This document shows, piece by piece, positions 51,524 through 62,000 of a stretch of DNA of 64,000 nt. The stretch is from the NCBI GenBank assembly GCA_902712845.1, contig LR743504.1, positions 3,384,001-3,448,000 of the forward strand, in the 5' to 3' direction. The position numbers were made by a program, and so were the translations under genes. A model generated the notes under the pieces. It was not told the DNA's origin. It ran no database searches and saw only the letters and a program-made list of their open reading frames with translations. Source of the DNA: Methylobacterium bullatum. Its GTDB lineage: Bacteria > Pseudomonadota > Alphaproteobacteria > Rhizobiales > Beijerinckiaceae. The stretch's first letter is position 1. Every line of letters begins with the position of its first letter.

Positions 51524-52177
51524 TCACGCCGACCCACCGGCCGGGTCGAGCACGTAGACACGGGCCTTAGCCTGCCAGCCCTTTCCGTTCCACAGCCGTT
51601 CGTTCGGTCCCGACCCGCCATGCGACTCGAGGGTCATGCTTTGGTAAATGAGCACGACGTGCCCAATTTTGCTTGGGGAGTCGCTCGGCGAGAGGAAGGC
51701 GATCCGGACCGCGCCGTCCTGATTGCTGCCGGCCGAGATGCCAACGTTCTTGAAGCCGCGCTTCTTCACCCAGTCGTGCTGCACGACTGAGCCGTCCGGG
51801 AACTTGTTGCCGAGGTCGGTGGAGCGACGGATCGCCTCGCGGACGAAGCCGCTGCAATCGATAGCCTGAAAATCCTTGCCCGGAACCGCGCCGGCCTTGG
51901 CTTTAGCGCCGAGACCGTAATGCACGCGCGGTTGCGAGGTCATGCAGGCCTTCAGGAAGCCGTGGGCCTTGGCGATGTCGATCACCAGCTCAGCACCCCC
52001 GGGATTCTCGGTGTCCTCTTCCTCGGCCTCGCCCTCGGGGAGTTCGCCGCGTCCGTTTGAGCCATAATTGGTCCGCTCGGCGTCCTCGCCCCTGGGCGCC
52101 TCGGTCATGTCGAGCGGCGCAGCCGGATCCAGATCGTCCGCCGCGCTCTCGTGTGCAAGCCCGTCATCCTCCGCCAT
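51524..52177 (-). CDS. NlpC/P60-type cysteine peptidase
   Basis: 217 residues. An acidic, disordered N-terminus (about 1-62) leads to an NlpC/P60-like domain: C108 in AIDCSGFVREA, H173 in KIGHVVLIY and H186 in TLESHGGSG. The family cleaves gamma-D-glutamyl bonds in peptidoglycan peptides or related amides. There is no signal peptide, so it must be exported by other means, enter through lysis, or act in the cytoplasm. It is divergent from the protease/STAND operon, 440 bp away, and pairs logically with the lysozyme-like gene there. Confidence 0.82.
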   Translation of the reverse strand: MAEDDGLAHESAADDLDPAAPLDMTEAPRGEDAERTNYGSNGRGELPEGEAEEEDTENPGGAELVIDIAKAHGFLKACMTSQPRVHYGLGAKAKAGAVPGKDFQAIDCSGFVREAIRRSTDLGNKFPDGSVVQHDWVKKRGFKNVGISAGSNQDGAVRIAFLSPSDSPSKIGHVVLIYQSMTLESHGGSGPNERLWNGKGWQAKARVYVLDPAGGSA

Positions 52178-52619
52178 GGTCCTCTCCTCCTATTGCCGGG
52201 CGTCCCGCCCTCGGGGTGAGCCTTGGTGTGTTCGCCGGTCACACGTCACGTCGCTGCAACCGTATCGGGTCAAAGCGGGTCAAAGGCGGCGCATTCGCGC
52301 AACCCTCTCGCGCACGTCGTGCCAACGGAACGGCGCTTAATTTGCCGGGAAGGGTTTCGAATCGACCCGTACACGCGAATGTAGTCTTGACCGTCCGGGC
52401 ATTGCAAGCGTACCTTGCCGACCGCGCATCGAATGCCGCGCTCGCCTGCAGTTAATCAATTTTAAGTATTTAAAATACTGCTTAAACTGTATTGAGACGA
52501 CCAATATCTGATCGTATATAATTTTCATGGATTCGAATCAATGCTTATATTTTGATTATATTACAAGCACTTCTCTGAATAAAGCAATAGTCTACCGGGC
52601 GGTTCCTTGGGGGCATGCG
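52178..52619. other. Divergent control region of the second conflict locus
   Basis: About 440 bp without a gene. The half next to the rightward operon is sharply AT-rich (52455-52600) and contains the palindrome AGTATTTAAAATACT around 52466-52480. A candidate sigma-70 promoter is given separately. The GC-rich half presumably holds the leftward promoter. Confidence 0.45.
52492..52522 (+). promoter_or_regulatory. Candidate sigma-70 promoter of the protease/STAND operon
   Basis: TATAAT (52517-52522) matches the -10 consensus; TTGAGA (52492-52497) is a fair -35 with a 19-bp spacer, slightly long. It would give a leader of about 90 bases before the ATG at 52620. Set in the only AT-rich stretch for kilobases. 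Confidence 0.5.
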
Positions 52620-54905
52620 ATGACAAAGAGAGATCCGGGCCGTCTCGCAGAATATCTAAAACTGATCACGCGTAAGCGGGGCGGGGTGGATGGCGCGCTG
52701 GCCGAGCTCGAGAGCGCCCGCTCGACCGAGGGGCCGTTGGCGACCACCGAAAGCATGGGTGGCGAGGTGTCCCGCGAGGTACCTGTTGATCTCGTGCGCG
52801 AGGGCGTGCATGCGGTCGAGCGAGGGCATGAGCCGACCGAGGACGAGGTCGGAAGCATGGAGGCGATCATCTACGCCGACCTGCGACCGGCCGCGGACGT
52901 GATCGACGGGCGTTTCACCTTCACCCATCCGCTCTGGGTCCATCTGACGAACGACGACGCGACGCGCCAGCGGATTGAAAAGGCGATGCCGAGCATCGGC
53001 CGGATCGAGCTGCCGGGCCAGACGCGATTGCCCTATGGCGGGACCGGCTTCGTCGTCGGTCCGAACCTCCTGATGACGAACCGTCACGTCGCCGCACTAT
53101 TCGCTGATGGCCTGGGAGACCGCCAGATCGCGTTCAAATCCGGAGCCCAGGCCGGGATCGACTTCCTGCGCGAGCGCGACCGGCCGACCGGCCCGACGCT
53201 CGTCGTCCGCAAGGTCGTCATGATCCATCCTTTCTGGGACATGGCGATTCTGCGCGTAGAGGGCCTGCCGGCCGCGCATGAGCCGCTGAAGCTTTCCCTT
53301 CAGGACGCCCGCGACCTGACCGGCCGCGAGATCTTCGTCGTCGGCTATCCGGCCTTCGACCCGCGCAACCCCGCCGACGTCCAGAATGACCTGTTCAACC
53401 GGCAATACGGCGTGAAGCGGCTCCAGCCGGGCGAGTTGCAGGGCGGCTTCGACACGGGCAGCTTCGGCAAGACCGTCCGGGCCGCGACGCACGACTGCTC
53501 GACGCTCGGCGGCAACTCGGGGTCGGCCGTCATCGACGTGAAGAGCGGGGAGGTGCTCGCTCTGCATTTCGGCGGCCGCTACCAGGAACGGAACTACTGC
53601 GTGCCGAGCTTCGCGATGTCGATTGATCGCAGAATCGTAGATGTCGGCGTCGATTTCGCCGCGTCCCCCACCGGGGGGCCGAACAACTGGGGCGACTGGT
53701 GGAAGCGGGCCGATGCCGACACCATCAAGGCCGCCCCACCGGACCGCCCCGCGACGTCGCAGCCGACAGACGTGGCCAGCGACGGCGACCGAGGGAGCCG
53801 TATCGACCAGAGCGTGGCGCTTCCGGGCGGCGGCGCGGTGCAGATTGAGATCCCGTTGCGCATCAGCATCTCGCTCGGCTCGGCAAGCTTCGCTGCGTCA
53901 ACGCTCAAGCCAAGCGAGGAGACGTCGGTCTCGACTGAGACCGAAGCGATGGTCGCACCCGAGCACGACACCGACTACGCGTCGCGACATGGCTACGATC
54001 CCGCCTTCCTCGATCCGACCGCCGCGTCCGTCTTGGTGCCGATGCCGAAAGCGGCCGATCCCTCGGTTCTCGCCGCCGTGCGGGGGGGCGGCTCAGTCCT
54101 GCACTATCAGAACTTCTCGATCGCCATGCATGGCGCGCGTCGCCTTGCCCTGATCTGTGCTTCGAACGTCACGAAGGAACCGGGGCTTCGCCGGCCGGAA
54201 GAGGGTCGCGACTACACGCGAAGGGGACTGAGCGGCCTCGGCCCGAATGATCAGGAACGCTGGTTCATTGACCCCCGCATCGACGAGCGTTTCCAGCTTC
54301 CGGACGCGTTCTTCACCAAGGATCGAGGCGCCTTCGACAAGGGACACCTTGTGCGCCGCGACGACGTCGCTTGGGGCGAGACCTACGACGACCTGCGCCG
54401 GGCCAACGGCGACACCTACCACGTAACGAACTGCTCCCCTCAGATCGCCAACTTCAATAGGTCCGCGAGCGGAGAGGCCAACTGGGGCGATCTCGAGAAC
54501 ATCATCCTGTCGGATGCGGCCAACGAGCGCCTCTGCGTTCTCGCCGGACCGGTGCTGGACCCGGCCGACCTGACCTTCGTCGGCGTCGGCGACGACCGAA
54601 CGGTGCTTCGCGCCCGCATCCCGTCGCGGTTCTGGAAAGTCGTGATCGCCCGCGTCGAAGAGGGCTTAGCGGCCTTTGGATTCGTGCTTGAACAAGATCT
54701 GGTGGACACGGACGTCGAGTTCGCGGTGCCGTCGGAGTTCCGTCCTGCGCTCACCTCGCTCGATGACATTGCGACGATGGCCGGAATCGTCTTCGCGCCT
54801 GCCCTCTTGATGGCCGATCAGGTCTTCACCTCGCGCGCCGACGAAATCATCGCCAGGAGCGATGTCCGACGCCGTCAGCGCAACACCGCGAGACCCGCCG
54901 CCTGA
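52620..54905 (+). CDS. Trypsin-like protease fused to a DNA/RNA non-specific endonuclease
   Basis: 761 residues from the ATG at 52620 (GGGGG nearby). The pre-protease segment (about 73-100, EDEVGSMEAIIYADLRPAAD) recurs in the 55913-57106 protein. Trypsin triad: H156 (LMTNRHVA), D207 (FWDMAILRV), S300 (GGNSGSA). After a linker, residues about 490-745 are a beta-beta-alpha-metal nuclease of the NucA/DNA-RNA non-specific type with DKGHLVRRDD (573-582, catalytic H576) and the downstream NCSPQIANFNRS. No signal peptide. The fusion suggests that self-cleavage may release or activate the nuclease (inference). Confidence 0.9.
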   Translation: MTKRDPGRLAEYLKLITRKRGGVDGALAELESARSTEGPLATTESMGGEVSREVPVDLVREGVHAVERGHEPTEDEVGSMEAIIYADLRPAADVIDGRFTFTHPLWVHLTNDDATRQRIEKAMPSIGRIELPGQTRLPYGGTGFVVGPNLLMTNRHVAALFADGLGDRQIAFKSGAQAGIDFLRERDRPTGPTLVVRKVVMIHPFWDMAILRVEGLPAAHEPLKLSLQDARDLTGREIFVVGYPAFDPRNPADVQNDLFNRQYGVKRLQPGELQGGFDTGSFGKTVRAATHDCSTLGGNSGSAVIDVKSGEVLALHFGGRYQERNYCVPSFAMSIDRRIVDVGVDFAASPTGGPNNWGDWWKRADADTIKAAPPDRPATSQPTDVASDGDRGSRIDQSVALPGGGAVQIEIPLRISISLGSASFAASTLKPSEETSVSTETEAMVAPEHDTDYASRHGYDPAFLDPTAASVLVPMPKAADPSVLAAVRGGGSVLHYQNFSIAMHGARRLALICASNVTKEPGLRRPEEGRDYTRRGLSGLGPNDQERWFIDPRIDERFQLPDAFFTKDRGAFDKGHLVRRDDVAWGETYDDLRRANGDTYHVTNCSPQIANFNRSASGEANWGDLENIILSDAANERLCVLAGPVLDPADLTFVGVGDDRTVLRARIPSRFWKVVIARVEEGLAAFGFVLEQDLVDTDVEFAVPSEFRPALTSLDDIATMAGIVFAPALLMADQVFTSRADEIIARSDVRRRQRNTARPAA

Positions 54906-54943
54906 CCCGGAGCGATGACGGCCTTCTCATAACGGGGATCGAG

Positions 54944-55711
54944 ATGATGACCGACGAAACGCAGCTCACAATCACGGAAGAAGAGTTGGAGCAGGCGCGC
55001 AGCGAGCGCGAGGGCATGGAGACCCTGGAACCCTATTTGGAAGGGCCTGCCGACGACGGGACGGAGACCGCACAGCCGACGGGTCCGGCCTCGGGACGGA
55101 TGATCTCCGCCGCGGCGTTCGACCTCATCGTCGAGTTCGAGGTCAGCAACAAGGCGCTCTACTCGAAGAAATATCGAGCGCCGATCTGGCCAGAGGGCGC
55201 CTCGGGGGTGACCATCGGGATCGGCTACGATGTTGGCTACACCACGGAGCAGCTGCTCAAGGCCGATTTCGGCGGCGTGATCCCCGGCAGCATGATCGCG
55301 GCGCTAAAGCCGGCGATCGGCGTCAAAGGCGCGGCGGCGAGGCAGGTCGCCGCGAACCTCGCCGGATCAATCGACGTACCTTGGGAGGCCGCGATCGAGG
55401 TTCATCGTGACAAAGTAATCCCCCGCTGGACCGGGCTCGTGGAACGCTCGCTTCCCAACACGGACGCGCTAAGTGCCGACGGCCTCGGCGCCCTCGTCTC
55501 GCTCACCTACAATCGTGGCGCATCCTTTAACAGCCAGGGCGACCGCTACACCGAGATGCGCGCCATCAAGGAGCACATGAAGAAAAAATTCTTGTCAAAG
55601 ATCTCTGCGGAGTTCCGCTCGATGAAGCGGATCTGGCCTAACGTAGTCGGATTGCAGAAGAGGCGTGAGCGGGAGGCGCGCCTTTTCGAGCAGGGACTTC
55701 GTACATCCTGA
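54944..55711 (+). CDS. Lysozyme-like (T4/pesticin-type) protein
   Basis: 255 residues. An acidic N-terminus (about 1-50) precedes a lysozyme-like fold: ISAAAFDLIVEFEVSNKALY holds the probable catalytic glutamate (E in FEVS), then GVTIGIGYDVGY and ALVSLTYNRGASF, the G-x-T-I-G-x-G and A-L-x-S-x-x-Y-N-x-G signatures of GH24-like enzymes. It should cleave peptidoglycan glycan strands. There is no signal peptide. It lies 38 bp behind the protease-nuclease gene, so it is in the operon; with the divergent NlpC/P60 gene it forms a wall-lysis pair. Confidence 0.78.
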   Translation: MMTDETQLTITEEELEQARSEREGMETLEPYLEGPADDGTETAQPTGPASGRMISAAAFDLIVEFEVSNKALYSKKYRAPIWPEGASGVTIGIGYDVGYTTEQLLKADFGGVIPGSMIAALKPAIGVKGAAARQVAANLAGSIDVPWEAAIEVHRDKVIPRWTGLVERSLPNTDALSADGLGALVSLTYNRGASFNSQGDRYTEMRAIKEHMKKKFLSKISAEFRSMKRIWPNVVGLQKRREREARLFEQGLRTS

Positions 55712-55912
55712 CGGCAATCGGTCGAGATCGCGGACGTGACAGATCACAAGTGCGGTCCCACGCTGTATTAAAGGCGGCCTAATGGCGTAGGCCCAAGGGT
55801 GTCTGGCGACGGCCTTGGTCCCAGAGCGCGAGAAGCTGTTCTTGCTGGAACAGGAAATTAGGGTGCATCGCAGGGTTAGACGTCGCCACCAGCTACAGGG
55901 ATAGGGTGCCGC

Positions 55913-57106
55913 TTGAGAGACTATCGCACTTCCCGCGCGGAAGCCTGGCGTCGGCGGCTCGGTATGGACCGCGCCACGGGCGGAGGCGGACTGGAGAGCG
56001 CTGAACAAGTCTCGACTGTTGGGATGCAGCCCGTGGATCGAATCCGCTCTGCGCGGGAGGAGATGCGCCGCCTAGTCATGGAGCAGTTCGGCGGTGACGT
56101 GGCGCTTTTGCGGACAGTGGATGCGATCGAATTCTCCAGTCAAGAGGCCGTAATGGTCCTCGGCCAGCGCGAGCGGGAGCCCGATGCGGATGAGCTCTCC
56201 TCGCTGGAAGCGATCGTCGCGTTCGACGGGACTCGTCCCTCGTTCCTAGTGCGGGATGGCGAGGTCGACCTGGCGAGCTCGTTTAGCACCAGCCAGTGGA
56301 AGACCACGCTGGCCCCCCGCCTGCGAGAGCTCGCCGCGTTCGCGTCCTGCGTGGGTCGGGTCGAGATCGGCGGAAGCGGGATCGGAACCGCCTTTCTGAT
56401 CGCGCCGACGCTTGCACTAACCAACCGCCACGTCGCCCAAGGTGTCGCTGACTTCGGGACGCAAGGCATTGCGTTGCATCCTAACATCTTCCTGGATTTC
56501 GGAAGAGAGCACCAGGGTCGCGCAAACTACGACCGCCGGCAGGTGCTGCAGATCCTCTTCGCCGGCGTCGACGCCGTGGTGCCGCCGATCGATCATGGGA
56601 GGCTCGACCTCGCCGTGCTCGAAATAGCCCCGTCGAGCCTGACTGGTGAAGCAGCCGACCGGGTCCTGGCGCTCCGGACCGACCTCGCCGAAGTTCCCGC
56701 GGACACCATTATCGTCGGTGTGGGATATCCCGGCGACTGGCGCCGCTGGACCCCGCCAGCCCTGCGGACGGAGTACGAAGCGATGATCGCGAAGCTGCTC
56801 GCCGGCGACATCGGCTGCAAGCGGCTTGCGCCGGGGGCCTGCTCGGGGATGTTGGAGCCCTCACCGGGCAATGTGCTTTGGACCGTCACCCACGACGCCA
56901 CAACCATCAATGGTAACAGCGGTTCCCCGCTCGGTCTTCTACGTGGGGCAGGCAGGCTCAAGGCAGTTGGATTGCACTACGGTGGGCAATGGGGCGGCGA
57001 ACGGACCAACTGGGCGCATGTCCTCGCCGCCTGCGCCGATGCGCCCGTCACCCCCGACGGCCCAACTCTGCGATCGGCGCTTGCCGCGCATGGGGTGGCG
57101 CTGTGA
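55913..57106 (+). CDS. Trypsin-like serine protease with helical N-terminal domain
   Basis: 397 residues from a TTG; the ATG 17 codons later (MDRATGGGG) or at residue 38 are alternatives. Residues about 40-90 are helical (DRIRSAREEMRRLVMEQFGG); then DADELSSLEAIVAFDGTRPS matches the pre-protease segment of the 52620-54905 protein. The triad is H173 (LALTNRHVAQ), D232 (RLDLAVLEI) and S336 (INGNSGSPL). No signal peptide. Separated by 200 bp from the lysozyme-like gene and 42 bp before the next protease. Confidence 0.85.
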   Translation: MRDYRTSRAEAWRRRLGMDRATGGGGLESAEQVSTVGMQPVDRIRSAREEMRRLVMEQFGGDVALLRTVDAIEFSSQEAVMVLGQREREPDADELSSLEAIVAFDGTRPSFLVRDGEVDLASSFSTSQWKTTLAPRLRELAAFASCVGRVEIGGSGIGTAFLIAPTLALTNRHVAQGVADFGTQGIALHPNIFLDFGREHQGRANYDRRQVLQILFAGVDAVVPPIDHGRLDLAVLEIAPSSLTGEAADRVLALRTDLAEVPADTIIVGVGYPGDWRRWTPPALRTEYEAMIAKLLAGDIGCKRLAPGACSGMLEPSPGNVLWTVTHDATTINGNSGSPLGLLRGAGRLKAVGLHYGGQWGGERTNWAHVLAACADAPVTPDGPTLRSALAAHGVAL

Positions 57107-57148
57107 TGCGGCGTCCGAGTGCATCCCAAGCCGGCGTGGATGTGTGCC

Positions 57149-59053
57149 ATGCCTGACGGCGGAGCCCTGCTGACACACGACGATCCCCGAATCGCTGCGC
57201 TCGTCGCCGAGATCACCGGTGACTGGCCGCATGTGATTGCGGTCTGGGACGCGTTTCGGGCCAAGCACGAGATTCTCCTGCGGGGGGACCTGCAGGTCGA
57301 CCGGCTTAGTTTTCTCAAGCAGGCTGTCTGGGCGGCGATCGGCGGCGGCGTCCTTCGGGCGCTGCTGAGTCGTTTGACGGAAGAGAACCTAACGGCGGCT
57401 GGCCTCAATGCGGCATCGACGCCGTTTCTGGGCGCCAGCTTTGCGCTGCAATCCTATGTCAACGGCGCCTGGAAGCCGCAGAATGCGCTGATCGGCGGCA
57501 GGCGACTGATGGAGGCGTGCGACCATACCTGCCGCATCACCATCGACGGTCAGCATCGCGGCACGGGCGTGCTGATCCGTCCGACCGTGGTGGCCACGGC
57601 CGCGCATGTCGTGTCCACCCTGGTCGGTCAAAGCGGGCAAAGGCTCCCCGGCAGCCTCGCACGCATTGGGATCACCTTCTTCGATGCCGACGATTTGCTG
57701 CCCGATGGCGAGACCCAGGAGGCCAGACCGATCGCCGCGCGGTTGCATGAGGAGTGGCTGGCTCACTACAGCCCTCGCGCTCACGGCGAGGGCGAGGCGC
57801 TCTATGCGATCGACAGCGTCGCGGGGATCGCGGCGCCAACCGGGCCGTGGGATCTGGCCCTGATCCGCTTGACGACGCCGCCACGCGCTGGTCTGCGGGG
57901 TCATCGTGTTTGCTCGGGCTCTCCCCCGAAGGCGACTTTCGGCGTCCACATTCTGCACCACCCCGGCGACGCCCTGGGTGCGCCAATGGGGCTGGTCTGG
58001 TCGATCGGCGACATAAACCGAGATCTTGGTGCGCCGCTGCCGCTGCGGTGGCTGCACGACGCCAACACCGACGGCGGATCCTCCGGCGCGCCCTGCTTCG
58101 ACGACAACTGGCGGGTCGTGGCGCTGCACCAGGCCGGTCCGAACCTCATCGCCGCCGCCAACCAGAACAATCGCGCGGTCCCTATCTATTCCTGGGCCGA
58201 GCAGGTCGAGACGCTCGCGCGCCTGGCCGACCAGACGCCATACCTGGTCCATGCCCCGGACGAGCGACGTGATCCGACTCCCGTCTTCGGTCGGCGCGAT
58301 TTACAGTTCCGTTGCTGGCGGGCCATGTCGCCTGGCCTTCCGCCGCGCCAGCGGCTGTTCGTCGTCCTGGGCGATGTCCCGACCGACAGGACCTTCACGG
58401 TCGCGATCGTGGAAGAACTCGCGCGGCTGGCCGGATGCCGTTTGATGGGTCTCGACGTGCGAAACCTGAAGCTACGATCGCCGCTCGAATTCGTCCAGGC
58501 GATCTTCGGAGGGCTGGGAGCGACGCTGCCGGAAACGCTGAATGCCCCTTCGCGGCTGACGACCGAATTGCGCGACCTTCGCAACGACATCCTGCCCTGG
58601 CTGATCCGGGAGGTGGAGGCGATCGCCGACAAGCGGCCTCTCTGGCTGGCTCTCGATGGCCTGGAGGTCTGCGACACGGCAGCGAACGGCGCTGCCCAGG
58701 TCGTAGAGGCGTTGATTGGGGCGCTGAATGACGCACCCCACTTAAATCTTTTGCTCATCGGCTGGACGGGCCCAGCCCAGGCCGAGCACGTCGAAATTCT
58801 GCCGAACGTGCCGGACATTGATGACGTCGTCGATCACCTGCTCCTTGCCCTGGCTCCGCCAGGGTTCCGGCCGCCACACGAAGTCCGCGCCACCTTCCAT
58901 GTCCTCGTGGCGTCGAACCTCGCAGCGCAACCGCCGGGTCCGGCGTACTTGCGCGCGGCTGCGGCGGCGAACGGGGCGACCGAGACGCTCCGTGCGGTGA
59001 TCAACGCCTTCACGCCAAAGCTGGCGCCTGTTGCCGGAGGCGCGGGCGAATGA
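57149..59053 (+). CDS. Trypsin-like protease fused to a degenerate STAND-like domain
   Basis: 634 residues from the ATG at 57149; a GTG at 57119 gives ten more. An N-terminal helical domain (about 10-85) may be an interaction domain. Protease triad: H153 (VATAAHVV), D235 (PWDLALIRL), S312 (DGGSSGAP). The C-terminal half (about 390-630) is NTPase-like (RLFVVLGDVPTDRTFTVAIV ... PLWLALDGLEVCDTA), but the P-loop lysine is missing, as in inactive STAND (iSTAND) modules. Its stop overlaps the STAND gene start, so it is the direct partner of that protein. It probably reads out the switch by NTPase-NTPase contact (inference). Confidence 0.82.
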   Translation: MPDGGALLTHDDPRIAALVAEITGDWPHVIAVWDAFRAKHEILLRGDLQVDRLSFLKQAVWAAIGGGVLRALLSRLTEENLTAAGLNAASTPFLGASFALQSYVNGAWKPQNALIGGRRLMEACDHTCRITIDGQHRGTGVLIRPTVVATAAHVVSTLVGQSGQRLPGSLARIGITFFDADDLLPDGETQEARPIAARLHEEWLAHYSPRAHGEGEALYAIDSVAGIAAPTGPWDLALIRLTTPPRAGLRGHRVCSGSPPKATFGVHILHHPGDALGAPMGLVWSIGDINRDLGAPLPLRWLHDANTDGGSSGAPCFDDNWRVVALHQAGPNLIAAANQNNRAVPIYSWAEQVETLARLADQTPYLVHAPDERRDPTPVFGRRDLQFRCWRAMSPGLPPRQRLFVVLGDVPTDRTFTVAIVEELARLAGCRLMGLDVRNLKLRSPLEFVQAIFGGLGATLPETLNAPSRLTTELRDLRNDILPWLIREVEAIADKRPLWLALDGLEVCDTAANGAAQVVEALIGALNDAPHLNLLLIGWTGPAQAEHVEILPNVPDIDDVVDHLLLALAPPGFRPPHEVRATFHVLVASNLAAQPPGPAYLRAAAAANGATETLRAVINAFTPKLAPVAGGAGE

Positions 59054-62000
59054 GCGAAGATACCCGGTCGCCCGAATTGCAGGTCTTAGCCGAGACATTG
59101 ATCCGGGCTTGGCAGCAGCGATCGGCTCCCGAGCGGGACGGGTTCGCCCGCACGCTCGGCGTGCCGTCTGAGGCGCTTGCCGCGCCGCAGAGCGCCGAGC
59201 CCACGGCCCCGACGGCCGATCCTGAGCCGGCAGAGGCATGGCTCCACACGGATGACGAGGGGCCGCGCGCCCTACCGTCTTCGTCAGAGCCTTATCCGTC
59301 ATCCGTACGAGATGCGGTCTGGGAGGCTGTAGCGCCAGCCTCGGCCGAGCCTATGGACTGGACGGAGGAGCAAGTTCGTGAGGCGAGCGAGGCGCTAGAG
59401 CGGCGCGCTACCGTCTCGGGTGCCGTTCGCCCCGCCGACCTGGCGGCCGGTTATTCGGCAGCCCTAGCGAACCTGCTGTTGGACCGCCTCGCGCCCGGCT
59501 TCGACCGGACGCGCGTGGCAGGCTCCTGGTCTTGGACGCTGAAGAGCGAGCGCCGCGCAGCGGTGCTTCGCGCGTTGGGTCGAGACGGAATCGCCGAAGC
59601 GGTCGCCGAGGCCGATTCTCTGCCTACCGACGCTCCCGGAAGGCTCCTACGTCTGCTCCTAACAGACCAGGAGCTGCCGTTGGGGAGCCCCCGCGCCGTG
59701 CGCGCGCTCGCCTGTAGCTGGGCGGTCGCGGTTCAGCCGGAGCGCGTTGAACAAGTCGCCGAATTGCGGCGAGACGCGGCAAGGCACAGCGCCCTGAGCG
59801 CGTTCGACCATCTCCTGAAGGACGGGTTCGTCGGCCGTGCGGCCGAGATCGCACGCCTTCGCGGGTTTGTTAGCGAGGAGGATGCCGGCTCTCAGATCCC
59901 GATCCTCACCGTCAGCGGCATAGGCGGTTTGGGCAAGTCGACCTTGCTGGCACAAGCGCTGCGCCCCCTGCTTGCCGAGGCTTTCGAGTCACCGACAGCG
60001 CCGCTCCTAATCAGCATCGATTTCGACCGTCGCTCCTTCCTAACTGGCGGCGAGCTGGAGCTGTCCTTCGAACTGTCCCGGCAGCTGGAGCTATTCTTCC
60101 CCGAGACCTCCGCTGCGCTGGGCGCGTTGCGGGGATCGATCGGCAGGGCGAGAGCCGCGCGGGGCGAGACGCTCAAGGACGAATCATCGGAGGGACTGGA
60201 GTCGGTTTCACGCCACGGTGACGAGTTCGCGTACGAAGCCCGGTCCATCATCCGGAACAATGGCGTCAACCGCCGTCGGATGATCGTCGTATTGGACACC
60301 TTCGAAGAGTGGCAGCGCGGCACTTATCGGGACTGGGACCCGCAGGCCCCGGCTGGCCGGGTCCTGAGCTGGCTGTCGGGAGTGCGCGAGGCCTGGGACT
60401 TCAGGTTCGGGGTGATAGTGAGCGGGCGCACGCCTATCCCCCCGGAGAGCTATCTGACAGCCCCCGGTGCGATCCATCTGAAGGAACTCGGGCGACGGGA
60501 TTCCGTGGAACTGCTGCTCCGACTGGGTCTGCGCCCCGAGGCGGCGCGGCAGCTGGCACGGCTCGTCGGAGGCAGCCCGCTCTCACTCAAGCTAGCCGCG
60601 CGTTACGTCCTGCAGCTTCCGGCGGGCACACAAGCGACATTCATGTCGGACTTCGATGGCGGATTGCAGGGTGTCAATGCCGCCCTCCGCCAGGGCCTAC
60701 TTTACAAGCGATTCCTCGACCACATTGCCGATCCCCTTGCGCGCAAGCTAGCGCATCCGGGACTGGCGCTTCGGCGCGTAACGCCAGAGCTGATCCGCAA
60801 GGTCCTCGCGGAACCCTGCGGCCTGGGACCGCTCGAGGCTTGGGAGGCGCAAGACCTGTTCACGTTGCTCGCGCAGGAAGTCTGGCTGGTAGAACGGCGC
60901 GGCGAGGAGCTGCTGCACTATCCAGAGGTCCGGAGCGCGATGCTCCGAGCGATGCGGGAGGATCCTCAACAGGCCGACCGTGTTCGCGCCGTCCACGCAG
61001 CGGCAGCGCGTTGGTACAAAGAGCGGCCGGAACCAGACGATGAGGATCGGGGCGAGGCTGTCTACCACTGTCTCTCACTGATCGACCCCAGAGAATTCGA
61101 AGCTGCGACGGCGAATGTGCCTCCCGAGATCCTGCGAAAGGTGGCTCAATCCGCCGAGGATTTGCCCGATGAGATCCGGGTGCGGCTGCTTCATCGGGTG
61201 GGGCGGCGCCTGAGCGTCGCTGAAGCGAAGCTGCTTCCCGAGGGGGAGCGCCAAGACTGGGCTGCGGTGCGTTGCGACGGCCTCGTCCGCTCCGGTCAGC
61301 CGGAACGAGCGATCAAGCTCTGGATGGATCTGGGCGGAGGCAGCAGACCCGGGCCCTGGTACGCGATCGCGATCTTCCAGGCTGAGCTATGGGATGAGCC
61401 GGCGCTAGTCCGCGAAATCATAACCGACAGCCCCAATTTATCGCTACGCTATAACTACCTGCTCAGTCTCGTGCTGGATGAGCATGCGCCGGATGAGGCG
61501 CACCGGCTACGCGGCGGTCTCGACATATTGATGCGCGACCAGCTGATCGCGCGCAAATTTGGTGTTGAGCAGACTATCGAATGCATTTATTTTTATGTCA
61601 TAATTGAACGCGACTACAGACACCCTCGCAATATTATTGATAAAATACTGGATTCATTTGATCGTTACTCATTTGACGCAACTCGGTATCTGCGCGCGAG
61701 CGCAGTACTGGATCGCGACGTGATGGCGAGGGTTCAGGTCACCGCGCGCAAAGTGCTCGCCGGCAGCTTTCGCCCGACGAGCGATTTTCTCGAATTCGTT
61801 GAGCGGCGCTTGGCGGAAGCGGGTGTTGATGGCCGTGCCACGCGCCAGTTCCGTGACGATTTCGCCCAAGAGATCGAAAAGCGCATGCGAAGCGCCGAGG
61901 TCCTCGGGGGATGGTCAGATCGTTTCGCGCAGGCCGTCGAGACGGATATGGGAAAGCTGTTGCGCGAACCTCATGCGATAGCTTCCTTGTTGCAGGGGCT

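Noticed and set aside
51135..51527. A 130-codon minus-strand frame right of the transposon
   Set aside because: No ribosome site or motif, and several unlikely codons; treated as non-coding.
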